From positions 2,685,587-2,749,586 of the forward strand of contig NZ_LT838272.1 of NCBI RefSeq assembly GCF_900176005.1: a DNA stretch of 64,000 bases, given 5' to 3'. Source of the DNA: Thermanaeromonas toyohensis ToBE. GTDB taxonomy: Bacteria > Bacillota > DSM-521 > Neomoorellales > Neomoorellaceae. Position numbers and translations under genes: made by a program. Position 1 is the first letter of the stretch; every line of letters starts with the position of its first letter. Shown piece after piece: positions 36,524 to 44,841 of the stretch. Under the pieces are notes generated by a model, which did no database searches, was not told the origin of the DNA, and was given only the letters and a program-made list of their open reading frames with translations.

Positions 36524-36688
36524 ATGCCCAGGATCAAATGCTCAGTAGACCAGTGCCTGTATCAAGAAGGAAATGAGTGTAAGGCCTCCAGTATCCAAGT
36601 ACGTCCCACCCTTATGGATCACATGACCACAGTTCCCGACGATACAGCATGTGACACCTTCATACCGCGGCATGCAGCCAAAAAATAA
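36524..36688 (+). CDS. DUF1540 small cysteine-rich protein
   Basis: 54 residues. MPRIKCSVDQCLYQEGNECK and later DDTACDTFIPRH give four cysteines in the DUF1540 spacing (C-x4-C-x7-C ... C), likely a small metal-binding fold. The ATG follows GGGAGGTGAT. It lies 58 bases after rtcB, probably in the same transcript, and ends before a strong terminator. The function of the family is unknown. Confidence 0.85.
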   Translation: MPRIKCSVDQCLYQEGNECKASSIQVRPTLMDHMTTVPDDTACDTFIPRHAAKK

Positions 36689-36744
36689 CTGTTTAAACAA
36701 ACTTAGCTCTATACCATAGCCTGAAGAAATACTGTGTACCCATA

Positions 36745-36785
36745 GAAAAGCTCCGCTTTTATAGCGGAGCTTTTCGTTTCTTTTT
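36745..36785 (+). terminator. Terminator after rtcB and the DUF1540 gene
   Basis: A perfect 12-base inverted repeat GAAAAGCTCCGC (36745-36756) / GCGGAGCTTTTC (36764-36775) precedes GTTTCTTTTT. Confidence 0.92.
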
Positions 36786-36928
36786 ACCTTCACAATTTAA
36801 AGATGCTGCTAGGCTAGTATCCAGGGCTTGCCATTTATTGAGACATAGTCATCACGATCGTTTGGTAAAAAGAACTAAAAGGTACCTACTAAAAAATCTT
36901 AACAGAGCCACCCAAGCCTTTGTAGGCC

Positions 36929-36957
36929 TTGCAGGAGTCCCATTCTTATGCTAGAAT
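36929..36957 (+). promoter_or_regulatory. Promoter of tRNA-Leu(CAA)
   Basis: TTGCAG (36929-36934), a 17-base spacer and TAGAAT (36952-36957), 18 bases before the tRNA. Confidence 0.75.
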
Positions 36958-36975
36958 ATCATCTAGCAGGGACGT

Positions 36976-37064
36976 GCCGAAGTGGTGGAACTGGCAGACG
37001 CGCCGGACTCAAAATCCGGTGGGGCTCACACCCCGTGCGGGTTCGACTCCCGCCTTCGGCACCA
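36976..37064 (+). tRNA. tRNA-Leu (anticodon CAA)
   Basis: Acceptor GCCGAAG/CTTCGGC, anticodon arm CCGGA-CTCAAAA-TCCGG giving CAA, a long variable arm, T-loop GTTCGACTC, and encoded CCA. 89 bases. Confidence 0.97.
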
Positions 37065-37091
37065 GTAGGAAAATCAAGGGTTTCAGCGGAT

Positions 37092-37136
37092 TAGCCCCCT
37101 AAAAGAAATCCGGTGTCACTGAAAGGGGGCTATTTT
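37092..37136 (+). terminator. Terminator after tRNA-Leu(CAA)
   Basis: TAGCCCCCT (37092-37100) pairs with AGGGGGCTA (37124-37132), followed by TTTT. Confidence 0.75.
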
Positions 37137-37241
37137 CACGGGCAGAATCTGACAGAATCACAGATGAGTTTTACCTGACATTTTCATTGATGCTTCACAG
37201 GCCACGAGCTTTTTGGGTAAGGAAGATTCGAGGTATATACA

Positions 37242-37276
37242 AAAGAGGCTCCACTGCCTATAAGCGGAGCCTCTTT
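37242..37276 (-). terminator. Terminator of the stalk-domain protein gene
   Basis: AAAGAGGCTCC (37242-37252) and GGAGCCTCTTT (37266-37276) are a perfect 11-base inverted repeat flanked by T-runs on both strands. On the minus strand it follows the stop at 37305 and is followed by TTTTG; it can also act on the plus strand. Confidence 0.85.
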
Positions 37277-37304
37277 CTATTTTAAGTTTAGTCAACTATT
37301 CACC

Positions 37305-38297
37305 CTAATCGGTAACTGACACCAGATTGCTTTCGCCATAATATTTTACTTTAGCGTTTAAGTTCTCACTTACAAACCGCAAGGGTACTAGGGTGCGGCC
37401 ATCCACTACTTGGGCCGGTACATCCAGGGTTATCACCCGGCCATCCACCTGGGCCTCAGGGCTACCTATTTTAAGTATTATAGTTACTCCCCGGTTCTTA
37501 ATGATCACTATGCCATTATCATAAGAAACATTGGCTCCTAAGCTTTCGGCCAAGGCCCGGATGGGGACCAGTACGCGGTCGTGCTGTATCCTCGGGGCTA
37601 CATCAAAGCGTAGAGGTTTACCCCGGAAAAATACTTTTACTGCCAAGTCTCCTATAGCGGCATAAGTTTTATCTAACTCTTGATAAGCCTCATCATCATC
37701 AGCTATTTTATCTAAAATATCTTCTAAAAGTTCACGGGCCTTCTCGGCTTTGCCAGCCTTACGGAGTATCTTACCCACTTCCTTGGCCAGCTTAGCCTTG
37801 GTAAGTTCATCCAGGGAAGTATCGATTTGCAAAGCAGCCTCTAATTTCTCTGCTACCTCACCCGCTTCAGCTTTCTTTTCATCCTTCCATTCTTCTAACA
37901 GTGCTTTAGCCTCATAGACCGCCTCGGCTACGCTCTTCCCTTCCAGGATAGCCTGTAGGGCAGCCCGGGCTACAGGGTTTTTAACGTGCTCTAACGCCTT
38001 CTTTATACCTTTATAAACTTCTTCCACTACACTCTCGTCAACATGCTTCCTTTTTCTCTCCCTTTCTCTTTCCCTCTCTCGCTCACGCTCCCTTTCCTGC
38101 TCCTTTTCTTGTTCTTGCTCCTGTTCTTGATACTGGTACTGCTCTTGAGTTAAGGACGGGTCGGTGCTTGTACTAACTCCCCCTTGAGTAGAGCCCTCCA
38201 AGGTACCAGAAGTAGTTGAAGCCCAGGCGGGCACAAGTAAAGAGAACACCAACACCCATGCTATTAGCCATGCCCAAATTTTTTTCCCCTTCCGCAT
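37305..38297 (-). CDS. Secreted protein with Glu/Arg/Gln tract and copper amine oxidase-like stalk domain
   Basis: 330 residues. A signal peptide ends near PAWA (residue 26). Residues 51-84 are almost only Q, E, R and K, first QEQ then alternating ER, which suggests a rigid single alpha-helix. Residues about 86-200 are helical and charged, with tetratricopeptide-like spacing (LEEWKDEKKAEAG; AEKARELLEDILDKI). Residues about 213-330 are the domain named after the copper amine oxidase N-terminus (FFRGKPLRFDVAPRIQHDRV, VPIRALAESLGANV, TLVPLRFVSENLNA), common in surface proteins of anaerobic Firmicutes and not itself an oxidase. Partners are unknown. Confidence 0.85.
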   Translation of the reverse strand: MRKGKKIWAWLIAWVLVFSLLVPAWASTTSGTLEGSTQGGVSTSTDPSLTQEQYQYQEQEQEQEKEQERERERERERERERKRKHVDESVVEEVYKGIKKALEHVKNPVARAALQAILEGKSVAEAVYEAKALLEEWKDEKKAEAGEVAEKLEAALQIDTSLDELTKAKLAKEVGKILRKAGKAEKARELLEDILDKIADDDEAYQELDKTYAAIGDLAVKVFFRGKPLRFDVAPRIQHDRVLVPIRALAESLGANVSYDNGIVIIKNRGVTIILKIGSPEAQVDGRVITLDVPAQVVDGRTLVPLRFVSENLNAKVKYYGESNLVSVTD

Positions 38298-38512
38298 AAA
38301 CTTCCCCCCATCTGTTTTTGTTTTGTTTTCTATTAATTTATTCGGTTATTCCCCTCTCTTTTTGGGGGGTAGCAACCAAATTTCCTTCGTGACAATATCA
38401 AGTTTAAAATGTACTTAATGTACTTAACCCTCACCTTTCCGCATTCTCTCCATTTTTCCTCCGCTTTCGCTCCTCTTTTATTCATCAGCTCATAACCTTC
38501 CCAAACTAGCCT

Positions 38513-39340
38513 TCAAGAAATTCTAATCCCTTTTTCCTGGCAGGCCTGCCAGATTCTTTCTCGTAAAACTCTTTCTATTTTCCAAAGGGAAGCCGGTCGG
38601 GTTTTAGCAGTCACCGTAAACTGGATACCCCGGCCTGATTTGTCGATATCGGTAACCCCATATACCTGAGGGGGTTCGGCAAGCCCTTCTGGACCTGGGA
38701 GAAAATCATCATGGTACTCTCTTTCTACCTGCCTGCAGACCTCTTCTAAGGTTTCTCGCACGCGGTAAGGGTCCTCGTCAAAGGGAAAAATGATGTTTAC
38801 TATGGCCCTCAATTCCTCCCGGTTATAATTACGGACCGTTTTGATCTCGCTGTTGGCTATATAAAACTTGGTACCTGACCATTCTCGTAAAGTAGTCATA
38901 CGCAAGCCCAGTTCTTCCACAGTACCCGTGACCTTCTCATTTATCTGAACTACATCTCCCACTCGTAACTGGTCTTCAAAAATTATAAAGAACCCTGTGA
39001 TTATATCCTTGATTAAACTCTGGGCACCAAGACCTACTGCCAAACCGACCAAGCTTGCACTGGCCACTATAGCTGTTACGTTCACCCCTAAAAGGGGCAA
39101 AATGATAAGGGCAGCTACAGCATAAAGGGTGTACCTGGCAGCCGAGAGAAAAAGGGATTCTAATGTCTTCTTTTTATGCGCTTCTATCTTGGCTAGGTTA
39201 AAAAACCTGTGGATAAGCCGAAATATAAGCCTCCGGGCGACTAATACTGCTATTATGATAGCCGTTATCAGTACCAAACGAGGTATAAGAAAAAAAACCT
39301 TTACCTGGATGGTTTCCCAGTGGAAAATTGGCCAGTTCAT
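38513..39340 (-). CDS. Small-conductance mechanosensitive channel (MscS family)
   Basis: 275 residues from the ATG at 39340, which has GGAGGGG nine bases upstream; the frame stays open further but the extra part is polar, Cys-containing and lacks a start signal. There are three membrane helices. The pore helix carries the Gly/Ala pattern of MscS (ASASLVGLAVGLGAQSLIKD), then the beta domain (FEDQLRVGDVVQINEKVTGT, VEELGLRMTTLREWSG). It opens under membrane tension to release solutes. It is divergent from the LytS-type kinase. Confidence 0.93.
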   Translation of the reverse strand: MNWPIFHWETIQVKVFFLIPRLVLITAIIIAVLVARRLIFRLIHRFFNLAKIEAHKKKTLESLFLSAARYTLYAVAALIILPLLGVNVTAIVASASLVGLAVGLGAQSLIKDIITGFFIIFEDQLRVGDVVQINEKVTGTVEELGLRMTTLREWSGTKFYIANSEIKTVRNYNREELRAIVNIIFPFDEDPYRVRETLEEVCRQVEREYHDDFLPGPEGLAEPPQVYGVTDIDKSGRGIQFTVTAKTRPASLWKIERVLRERIWQACQEKGIRIS

Positions 39341-39491
39341 ATAAAAATTCCCCTCCATTTTGTAGTCTCCACAAACAGGCCCTCGGGTAAAACCGCCTGA
39401 GGTTAGCCAGGGTTTGTAAGTCTCTTGTACCCGCCCAGGCATTAGGCTAAAATTAAAACAGGTTAAAGTTTTAGCGCAGGTGAAGCCAGAC

Positions 39492-41201
39492 ATGCTTGAA
39501 CTTTTCCCAGCCCTGATAGAACGCATGAGTGTAGTAATTACCTTGGCCTTTGTCCTTACCCGCTCTCAAAGCTTTCGTCGGCTCTTACAGGATAAGGCAA
39601 ACCTTAAACAAAAGATTCTTCTCATACTTATCTTTGGCCTTTTAGGAATTCTAGGTAGCTATACTGGTATCCCTATCCAGGGAGCGCTGGCCAACTCGCG
39701 GGTTATCGCCCCCTTGGTGGGAGGGCTTTTCGGTGGACCAGCCGTGGGCTTAGCAGCGGGTTTCATCGCTGGAGCTCACCGTTATTTTCTAGGAGGATTT
39801 ACAGCCTTCTCCTGTGGCCTTTCTACCACGGTAGAAGGCTTCCTGGGTGGGCTGGTCTCCTTGCGATACCGTCAAAAGAAATTACCCTGGCAAGTAGCCT
39901 TCCTCACCGGGTTTAGCGCCGAAGTTTTGCAGATGTTAATCATCCTTGCCCTCTCCAGGCCTTTAGATGCTGCCTGGAGCCTGGTGAAAATCATTGGGCT
40001 TCCCATGATTCTGGTGAACGCTACAGGTATCGCCTTAGCCGTAGTAATTATCCAAAATGTCCTACATGAGCAAGAGATAGCCGGGGCTATCCAGGCCCAA
40101 AAGGCTTTGAAGATCGCTGACAGAACCTTACCATTTTTACGCCAGGGCCTAAATGAAGTATCGGCCCAGGAGACAGCCGCCATAATTTTAGAAGCTACAG
40201 AAGTAGAGGCAGTAGCCATAACCGCAGGGGAAGAGATCCTAGCCCATTTGGGAGCTGGTTACGACCACCACCGGCCAGGCCAAAAAGCCCTCACAGCAGC
40301 GACACGAGAAGCCCTAGCCACCGGACAAATTAGAATAGCCCAAACGCCTCAAGAAATCGGGTGCCATTACCCGGGTTGTCCCCTCAAAGCAGCAGTAGTG
40401 GTACCGCTACAGAGCCGGGGGAGGGTTATAGGCACGCTTAAATTATACCATACCCGTTGCAATGCTATAGGCCCTTTGGACCTAGAGCTTGCTGCTGGTT
40501 TAGGTCATCTCTTTTCTACCCAGCTGGAGCTAGCTGAACTGGACCGTCAGGAAAAGTTATTGACACGGGCCGAAATTCGAGCTTTGCAGGCCCAGATCAA
40601 TCCTCACTTCTTGTTTAATGCTCTCAACACTATTATGGCTGTTTGCCGAACTGAACCGGATAACGCCCGGCGTCTATTGGGCTATTTAGGAGATTTCTTC
40701 CGGCGGAACCTCCAGCACCCGGAACAGACTGTAACCCTGGCCACTGAGATAGAACATGTGCGTTCTTACTTGGCTATTGAGAAAGCCCGGTTCGGCCCTC
40801 GGCTGGAGGTGGAAATTGATGTAGAACCCGCAGCCGGAAGATACCTACTTCCGGCCTTGACCCTCCAACCCTTGGTAGAGAATGCCGTTAAACATGGTAT
40901 TCTCCCTAAGAAAGAAGGAGGTAAGGTTACCATCACTGCAAAAGAAGTAGGAGATAAAGCAGTAGTAAGGGTGGAAGACGACGGCGTGGGGATAAATCTA
41001 GCCAAGGCTACCCGGCTCTTGGAGGAAAATAATCCTACCAATAATAACCTTGGTCTGCGCAATGTCCATGATCGCCTGCGGTTGCTATACGGCCCGGTCT
41101 CTGGTTTGAAAATATATTTAAAACCAAACGGTGGGACTATAGTGGAGTTTTCTCTACCTAAATTATCACAAGAGAGTCTAAAGGAGGTGATAGCCAGTTG
41201 A
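39492..41201 (+). CDS. LytS-type sensor histidine kinase
   Basis: About 569 residues from the ATG at 39492 (AGGTGA eight bases upstream; a GTG four codons earlier is also possible). The N-terminus has five to six membrane helices of the 5TM-LYT receptor type (GIPIQGALANSRVIAPLVGG, GPAVGLAAGFIAGAHRY). A GAF-like domain follows (residues about 210-345), then the histidine-kinase core: the phosphorylated His is in INPHFLFNALNTI near residue 372, with LQPLVENAVKHGI and VEDDGVGIN in the ATP domain. It pairs with the response regulator, whose start overlaps by four bases. LytS systems sense envelope state or, in relatives, carboxylates. Confidence 0.94.
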   Translation: MLELFPALIERMSVVITLAFVLTRSQSFRRLLQDKANLKQKILLILIFGLLGILGSYTGIPIQGALANSRVIAPLVGGLFGGPAVGLAAGFIAGAHRYFLGGFTAFSCGLSTTVEGFLGGLVSLRYRQKKLPWQVAFLTGFSAEVLQMLIILALSRPLDAAWSLVKIIGLPMILVNATGIALAVVIIQNVLHEQEIAGAIQAQKALKIADRTLPFLRQGLNEVSAQETAAIILEATEVEAVAITAGEEILAHLGAGYDHHRPGQKALTAATREALATGQIRIAQTPQEIGCHYPGCPLKAAVVVPLQSRGRVIGTLKLYHTRCNAIGPLDLELAAGLGHLFSTQLELAELDRQEKLLTRAEIRALQAQINPHFLFNALNTIMAVCRTEPDNARRLLGYLGDFFRRNLQHPEQTVTLATEIEHVRSYLAIEKARFGPRLEVEIDVEPAAGRYLLPALTLQPLVENAVKHGILPKKEGGKVTITAKEVGDKAVVRVEDDGVGINLAKATRLLEENNPTNNNLGLRNVHDRLRLLYGPVSGLKIYLKPNGGTIVEFSLPKLSQESLKEVIAS

Positions 41202-41965
41202 TTAGGGCCTTGCTCGTAGATGATGAGCCACCGGCCAGGGAAGAATTACGTTTTTTAATAACTCAACATAAAGATTTCGTTATTTGTGGTGAGGCCGGAG
41301 GCGGCGTAGAAGTTCTAGAAATGTATGAAATGGTGAAACCCGACGTGATTTTCCTAGATATTCAGCTATGGGACTTGGATGGTGTAGAAGTAGCTCGCTT
41401 GCTCCTTAAAAAACCTAACCCACCCTGGATTATTTTTGCCACAGCCTACGACTCTTATGCTGTACAGGCCTTTGAACTAAATGCTATAGACTACCTCCTT
41501 AAGCCCTTCACTGAAGAAAGGGTAGCAGCTACACTGGATCGGATCGTGGAGCGCTGGAATCTTAAAGAAAAAGAAGAAAAATATTCATCTTTAGAAAAGC
41601 TGGTCCAGCAGTTAGTCCTACAACAACGGCCCAATAGGCTGGTGGCTTGGAAGGGCGAACGACTACTGGTTATTTCCCCTGAGGAAATAATTTATGCGGA
41701 AGCACAAGGGCATCAGGTTTGGTTACAAAGGGTTTCCGGCGATAGGTTAAAATTCCCCGGGACTCTGCAGGAATTACAAAACAGGCTAGATCCTCAGCGT
41801 TTCCGCCGGGTCCACCGCAGTTTTCTAGTAAACATCGATTTTGTATCTGAAGTGGCACCATACTTTCACGGTTCTTACCGGCTACTCATGCGGGATAACT
41901 ACCGTACAGAGGTCCCTGTTGGCCGTACGTACCTGAAAGAATTAAGGGAAACTCTAGGGTTTTAA
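41198..41965 (+). CDS. LytR/AlgR-type response regulator with LytTR domain
   Basis: 255 residues. Receiver domain: LLVDDEPPAREELRFLI, phosphorylated Asp in DVIFLDIQLWDLDG, Thr in IIFATAYD, Lys in YLLKPF. A linker leads to a LytTR DNA-binding domain (LVISPEEIIYAEAQGHQVWL, RFRRVHRSFLVNI). The TTG start at 41198 overlaps the kinase stop and has an ideal AAAGGAGGTGAT. LytTR proteins bind direct repeats upstream of target genes; the targets are not evident, since no lrgAB-type genes are nearby. Confidence 0.94.
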   Translation: MIRALLVDDEPPAREELRFLITQHKDFVICGEAGGGVEVLEMYEMVKPDVIFLDIQLWDLDGVEVARLLLKKPNPPWIIFATAYDSYAVQAFELNAIDYLLKPFTEERVAATLDRIVERWNLKEKEEKYSSLEKLVQQLVLQQRPNRLVAWKGERLLVISPEEIIYAEAQGHQVWLQRVSGDRLKFPGTLQELQNRLDPQRFRRVHRSFLVNIDFVSEVAPYFHGSYRLLMRDNYRTEVPVGRTYLKELRETLGF

Positions 41966-41971
41966 ACCCAA

Positions 41972-42006
41972 CAAAAAGAGGCCGATTTCGATGCGGCCTC
42001 TTTTTG
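41972..42006 (+). terminator. Terminator of the LytS/LytR-type operon
   Basis: A perfect 12-base inverted repeat CAAAAAGAGGCC (41972-41983) / GGCCTCTTTTTG (41995-42006) with a T-run inside the right arm. Symmetric enough to work for the small minus-strand gene as well. Confidence 0.92.
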
Positions 42007-42031
42007 TAGTAGATACCTTAACTAAACTTAT

Positions 42032-42112
42032 TTATTCGTCACCGAAGAAGAGCAGCACTAGGACTAGGAACAAAATGAAAGCTGCCCGGCGGCTAAAACC
42101 CAAGCCAGCCAT
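42032..42112 (-). CDS. YjcZ-like small hydrophobic sporulation-type peptide
   Basis: 26 codons from an ATG at 42112 with GGGGGGA five bases upstream. The peptide begins MAGLGFSRRAAFILFLVLVL and ends LFFGDE: a short Gly-containing head then one membrane helix, the layout of the YjcZ/YhdX family of tiny Bacillus spore proteins, though it lacks the extra glycine run. The shared terminator lies 26 bases past its stop. It is too short for routine gene calling. The family's role is not known. Confidence 0.6.
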   Translation of the reverse strand: MAGLGFSRRAAFILFLVLVLLFFGDE

Positions 42113-42171
42113 CTTAGTCCCCCCTTATTGGCTTTTCCTGGTAGCATTTTATGCATCTTAATTTGACCCGG

Positions 42172-44052
42172 TCACTGTAAGGGGGGCCATCTTTTCTTAC
42201 GTAGGAGTATTCTGGTCTTAGTACTATCCTCCGTTACTGTAATATACATCCAGTTATCTTCTACACGGGTATCGACACCAGAACCTATGACCCGGTAAGA
42301 AGAGGGCTCCTCCACATATACTGCCACCGTTAAATCTTTAAGCCCTTGGGCATTCTCGAGATCTATAGCCCAGCCACCCGGGCCACGATGGAAGGAAAAT
42401 TTAGTCCCTTCGTACCGGTTAAGAAACTCGGCAAAACGGCTCATAGGCCACACCAAAAGCTTCCCGCCTTCTTGGTCCAGGCTCGCTCGCTGGGCAAAAT
42501 AGGCAAGGGCCTCCAGGGCATATTCATTCCTGTTAGCATGGGTATAAATAAGCCGGATCACATGTTCTTTTTCTATAAACTCTAGCAAATCCTTTAGCCA
42601 CTTTTTAGTCTCTTCTAGGGGAACCTTGGCAGCTATAAGTTCTTCCAACGCAGCATATTCCCTAAAGGGGGTTACAGGAAACGCCCAAAGCTTTCCGCTT
42701 ACTGGCTCTCCCCGGAAAAAGCTCCGGGTAGGGCTGGAACCTGTATCCCCTGGGCTATAATAGGCCAGAGCACCTTTACGCTCTAACCATTTATTTACAA
42801 AAGGTGGGTGGTTCCCAGCTGGTGCGCTGTACTCTACTACCTTTTCTCCTGTTATCTCTTCTAAAGTAGAAAAATTTAGCTCAAGGTAGCGGAAGGCCTC
42901 CTCCCGGGGCATCTTCTCCAGGTTAGCGGCGAAGTAATTGTGGATCCAGCCTCCGTGGGCCCCAATGGCTCCATAGGAGGTAAGCATCTTAACCCACGGC
43001 CGGCCTTTCATTGGGGAAGCCGCATCGAAGCCCAGACCATCACCAGGCCGATAAGTATCAGGACCCGCCGTAATATGGATAGAGTAAGCAAGGTCTGGTC
43101 GAAAGATTTTTCTATGTAACATGGCCCTTAAGGGGCGTAAATGGGCGTTGCTGTCCAGATGGAAATTTAATACAATTCCACCCTTCCCGGAAGGGGTATT
43201 AACAAGGCGGGGAAGATGAGCAAACCTAATAAGAAAGGTCCTCAAAACAGAGCGGAGGGTAAGGTCATCGGACATAAGCTTATGAAAACCCAACTTGAGA
43301 TTAGCAAAAACCACTACACCCCCAGAAGAATAAAATTTCTGGGTAAGAACAGCCACCCGGCCCTCGGGAGGAAAGTCGAAAGCTATTTCGTCTGCATCCA
43401 GAAGGCGGGTACGGGCATGGGTAAACTTTAACCGGCCGTACCCATACCCCGTGATGACATTCTCTTTATCCAGCTTTCCCGGAGTTATCCCCCATTCCCA
43501 GGCTACCTCTGGTGAAGGAAAACGCCAGTAACCTTCATAATAAGGCGGGGAGTAGACTACTCCCGCCATGTCCGCAAGAAGCGGAACAGACAGGGTATTT
43601 CCTTCCGGAGAACGACTCCCAGGATCGAAAACCAAAAGCACTTTACCCCCCGCCTCCACAAACTCACGCAAAAGATCTTTAGTACCCGGGGGAAGCACCG
43701 CGTTAATTTTTTCTGGTAAAATTAGAGCCTGATATTGGCGGCTCCTCTGAAGAGGTGCCAGCGAGGCTAATTCTATCCAAGTTACCCGTCTGAAAGGGAA
43801 CCCTTCCTCCCGGAGAACTTGCTCATAAGCTTTAAGAATTTTCTCTCCTTCCTGCCCTATAAGGGAGGCCTCCCCCATAACCAGGCCCACCTGTTCCACC
43901 CAGGTCTGGGTAGAGGGTTCTACTCCCGGCCTTAAGCTCAGGCCCACCCCTATTAGAAGCAAGGTTAAAAGTACGGTTATCTGGAGTAGCCTTTTACCTA
44001 TTATGACCATTATTGTTTGCCCCACCATTTTTAAATTTGCCAGCTCCTCCAT
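42172..44052 (-). CDS. Membrane-anchored protein with GATase-like and polysaccharide-deacetylase-like regions
   Basis: 626 residues. A membrane anchor lies at about residues 19-41. Residues 50-270 look like a class-I glutamine-amidotransferase-like fold (QYQALILPEKINAVLPPGTK, LLREFVEAGGKVLLVFD). Residues about 285-530 suggest a NodB/carbohydrate-esterase-like barrel: FHLDSNAHLRP, then GAIGAHGGWIHNYF with two histidines that could bind metal, and IRLIYTHANRNEYALEAL. The last 90 residues are beta-rich. The domain names are by resemblance only. ATG codons at 44028 and 44010 are alternative starts; 44010 has GGTGGGG upstream. It could modify or bind cell-wall glycans. Confidence 0.6.
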   Translation of the reverse strand: MEELANLKMVGQTIMVIIGKRLLQITVLLTLLLIGVGLSLRPGVEPSTQTWVEQVGLVMGEASLIGQEGEKILKAYEQVLREEGFPFRRVTWIELASLAPLQRSRQYQALILPEKINAVLPPGTKDLLREFVEAGGKVLLVFDPGSRSPEGNTLSVPLLADMAGVVYSPPYYEGYWRFPSPEVAWEWGITPGKLDKENVITGYGYGRLKFTHARTRLLDADEIAFDFPPEGRVAVLTQKFYSSGGVVVFANLKLGFHKLMSDDLTLRSVLRTFLIRFAHLPRLVNTPSGKGGIVLNFHLDSNAHLRPLRAMLHRKIFRPDLAYSIHITAGPDTYRPGDGLGFDAASPMKGRPWVKMLTSYGAIGAHGGWIHNYFAANLEKMPREEAFRYLELNFSTLEEITGEKVVEYSAPAGNHPPFVNKWLERKGALAYYSPGDTGSSPTRSFFRGEPVSGKLWAFPVTPFREYAALEELIAAKVPLEETKKWLKDLLEFIEKEHVIRLIYTHANRNEYALEALAYFAQRASLDQEGGKLLVWPMSRFAEFLNRYEGTKFSFHRGPGGWAIDLENAQGLKDLTVAVYVEEPSSYRVIGSGVDTRVEDNWMYITVTEDSTKTRILLRKKRWPPLQ

Positions 44053-44088
44053 TATTTAACGCCTAGTACCTAATTTTTCCCTGGCCTC

Positions 44089-44841
44089 CTATAGAGGAAC
44101 TATAGCTGCTACACTGGGCAGGATAATATCAGCTTGGCCTTCCATCTCAGTAGCTAGGCAGGCCCCAGTGGTAACCCCTACCGCTACCTTCACTCCTGCC
44201 CTTTTACCCATCTCAATATCTAGAAGGGAATCTCCTACCACAGCGCATTCCGAGGGAAGTAACCCCAAACGTTTGCTGGCTAAAAAAACCATTTCCGGAG
44301 CTGGTTTGCTTTCACTAACCTCATCCCGGCAGGCATAAGCAGAAATATAAGGCTTAAGACCACTCAAGGCCATCAAAGCTTTAGTCCGCTCCAAGTCATC
44401 GTTAGTAGCCACGGCTAGCTTACAACCAGCAGTATATAGTTTCTCCAAGGTTTCCTTAACTCCAGGGACCGGGACAGCCTGCCACTCTAATCCAGATTTT
44501 TCATCGCAGGCTGAAAAAGCTTCTAAGGTTTTGGCTAAACCTTCGTCCCAAGGTACTCCAAGGTGTAAAAAGAGGATAGTAGCCACCGCTGCAGCCGTTT
44601 GCCGCCGGGTCCCTACTACTATGGGGCTCCTACGGGACACAGTATTATTTTCTTGGAGCCCCATGGCTTTTAAGATAATCTTTTTAGTCTCCGCTCTCAA
44701 GGGGAAATACTCTTCTAGATATTTCACACGTTCTCGGATCAGGCGGGGCCAGATAACAAAAGAATCTAAGAGGGTCCCATCTTTATCAAAAATTATGCCT
44801 CTACAATACACAATTTGGGAGCCAAATTTTAGTGGAATCAT
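44089..44841 (-). CDS. HAD-superfamily phosphatase
   Basis: 250 residues. The four HAD motifs are FDKDGTLLDS (nucleophile Asp near residue 19), VATNDD, SESKPAPEMVF (Lys) and VVGDSLLDIEMGKRAGV (acidic pair). The cap of about 70 residues is helical, as in phosphoglycolate phosphatase-like members. It removes phosphate from a small metabolite that cannot be named. It lies 36 bases upstream of the 626-residue gene on the same strand. Confidence 0.9.
   Translation of the reverse strand: MIPLKFGSQIVYCRGIIFDKDGTLLDSFVIWPRLIRERVKYLEEYFPLRAETKKIILKAMGLQENNTVSRRSPIVVGTRRQTAAAVATILFLHLGVPWDEGLAKTLEAFSACDEKSGLEWQAVPVPGVKETLEKLYTAGCKLAVATNDDLERTKALMALSGLKPYISAYACRDEVSESKPAPEMVFLASKRLGLLPSECAVVGDSLLDIEMGKRAGVKVAVGVTTGACLATEMEGQADIILPSVAAIVPL

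Noticed and set aside
36689-37304. Possible integrated element next to tRNA-Leu(CAA)
   Set aside because: The flanks contain only promoter and terminator hairpins; no integrase fragment or repeat of the tRNA 3' end was seen.
38046-38147. Possible CRISPR or minisatellite array in the pyrimidine-rich stretch
   Set aside because: There are no regular spacers; the pattern is codon-level repetition of Glu, Arg and Gln within an intact secreted protein.
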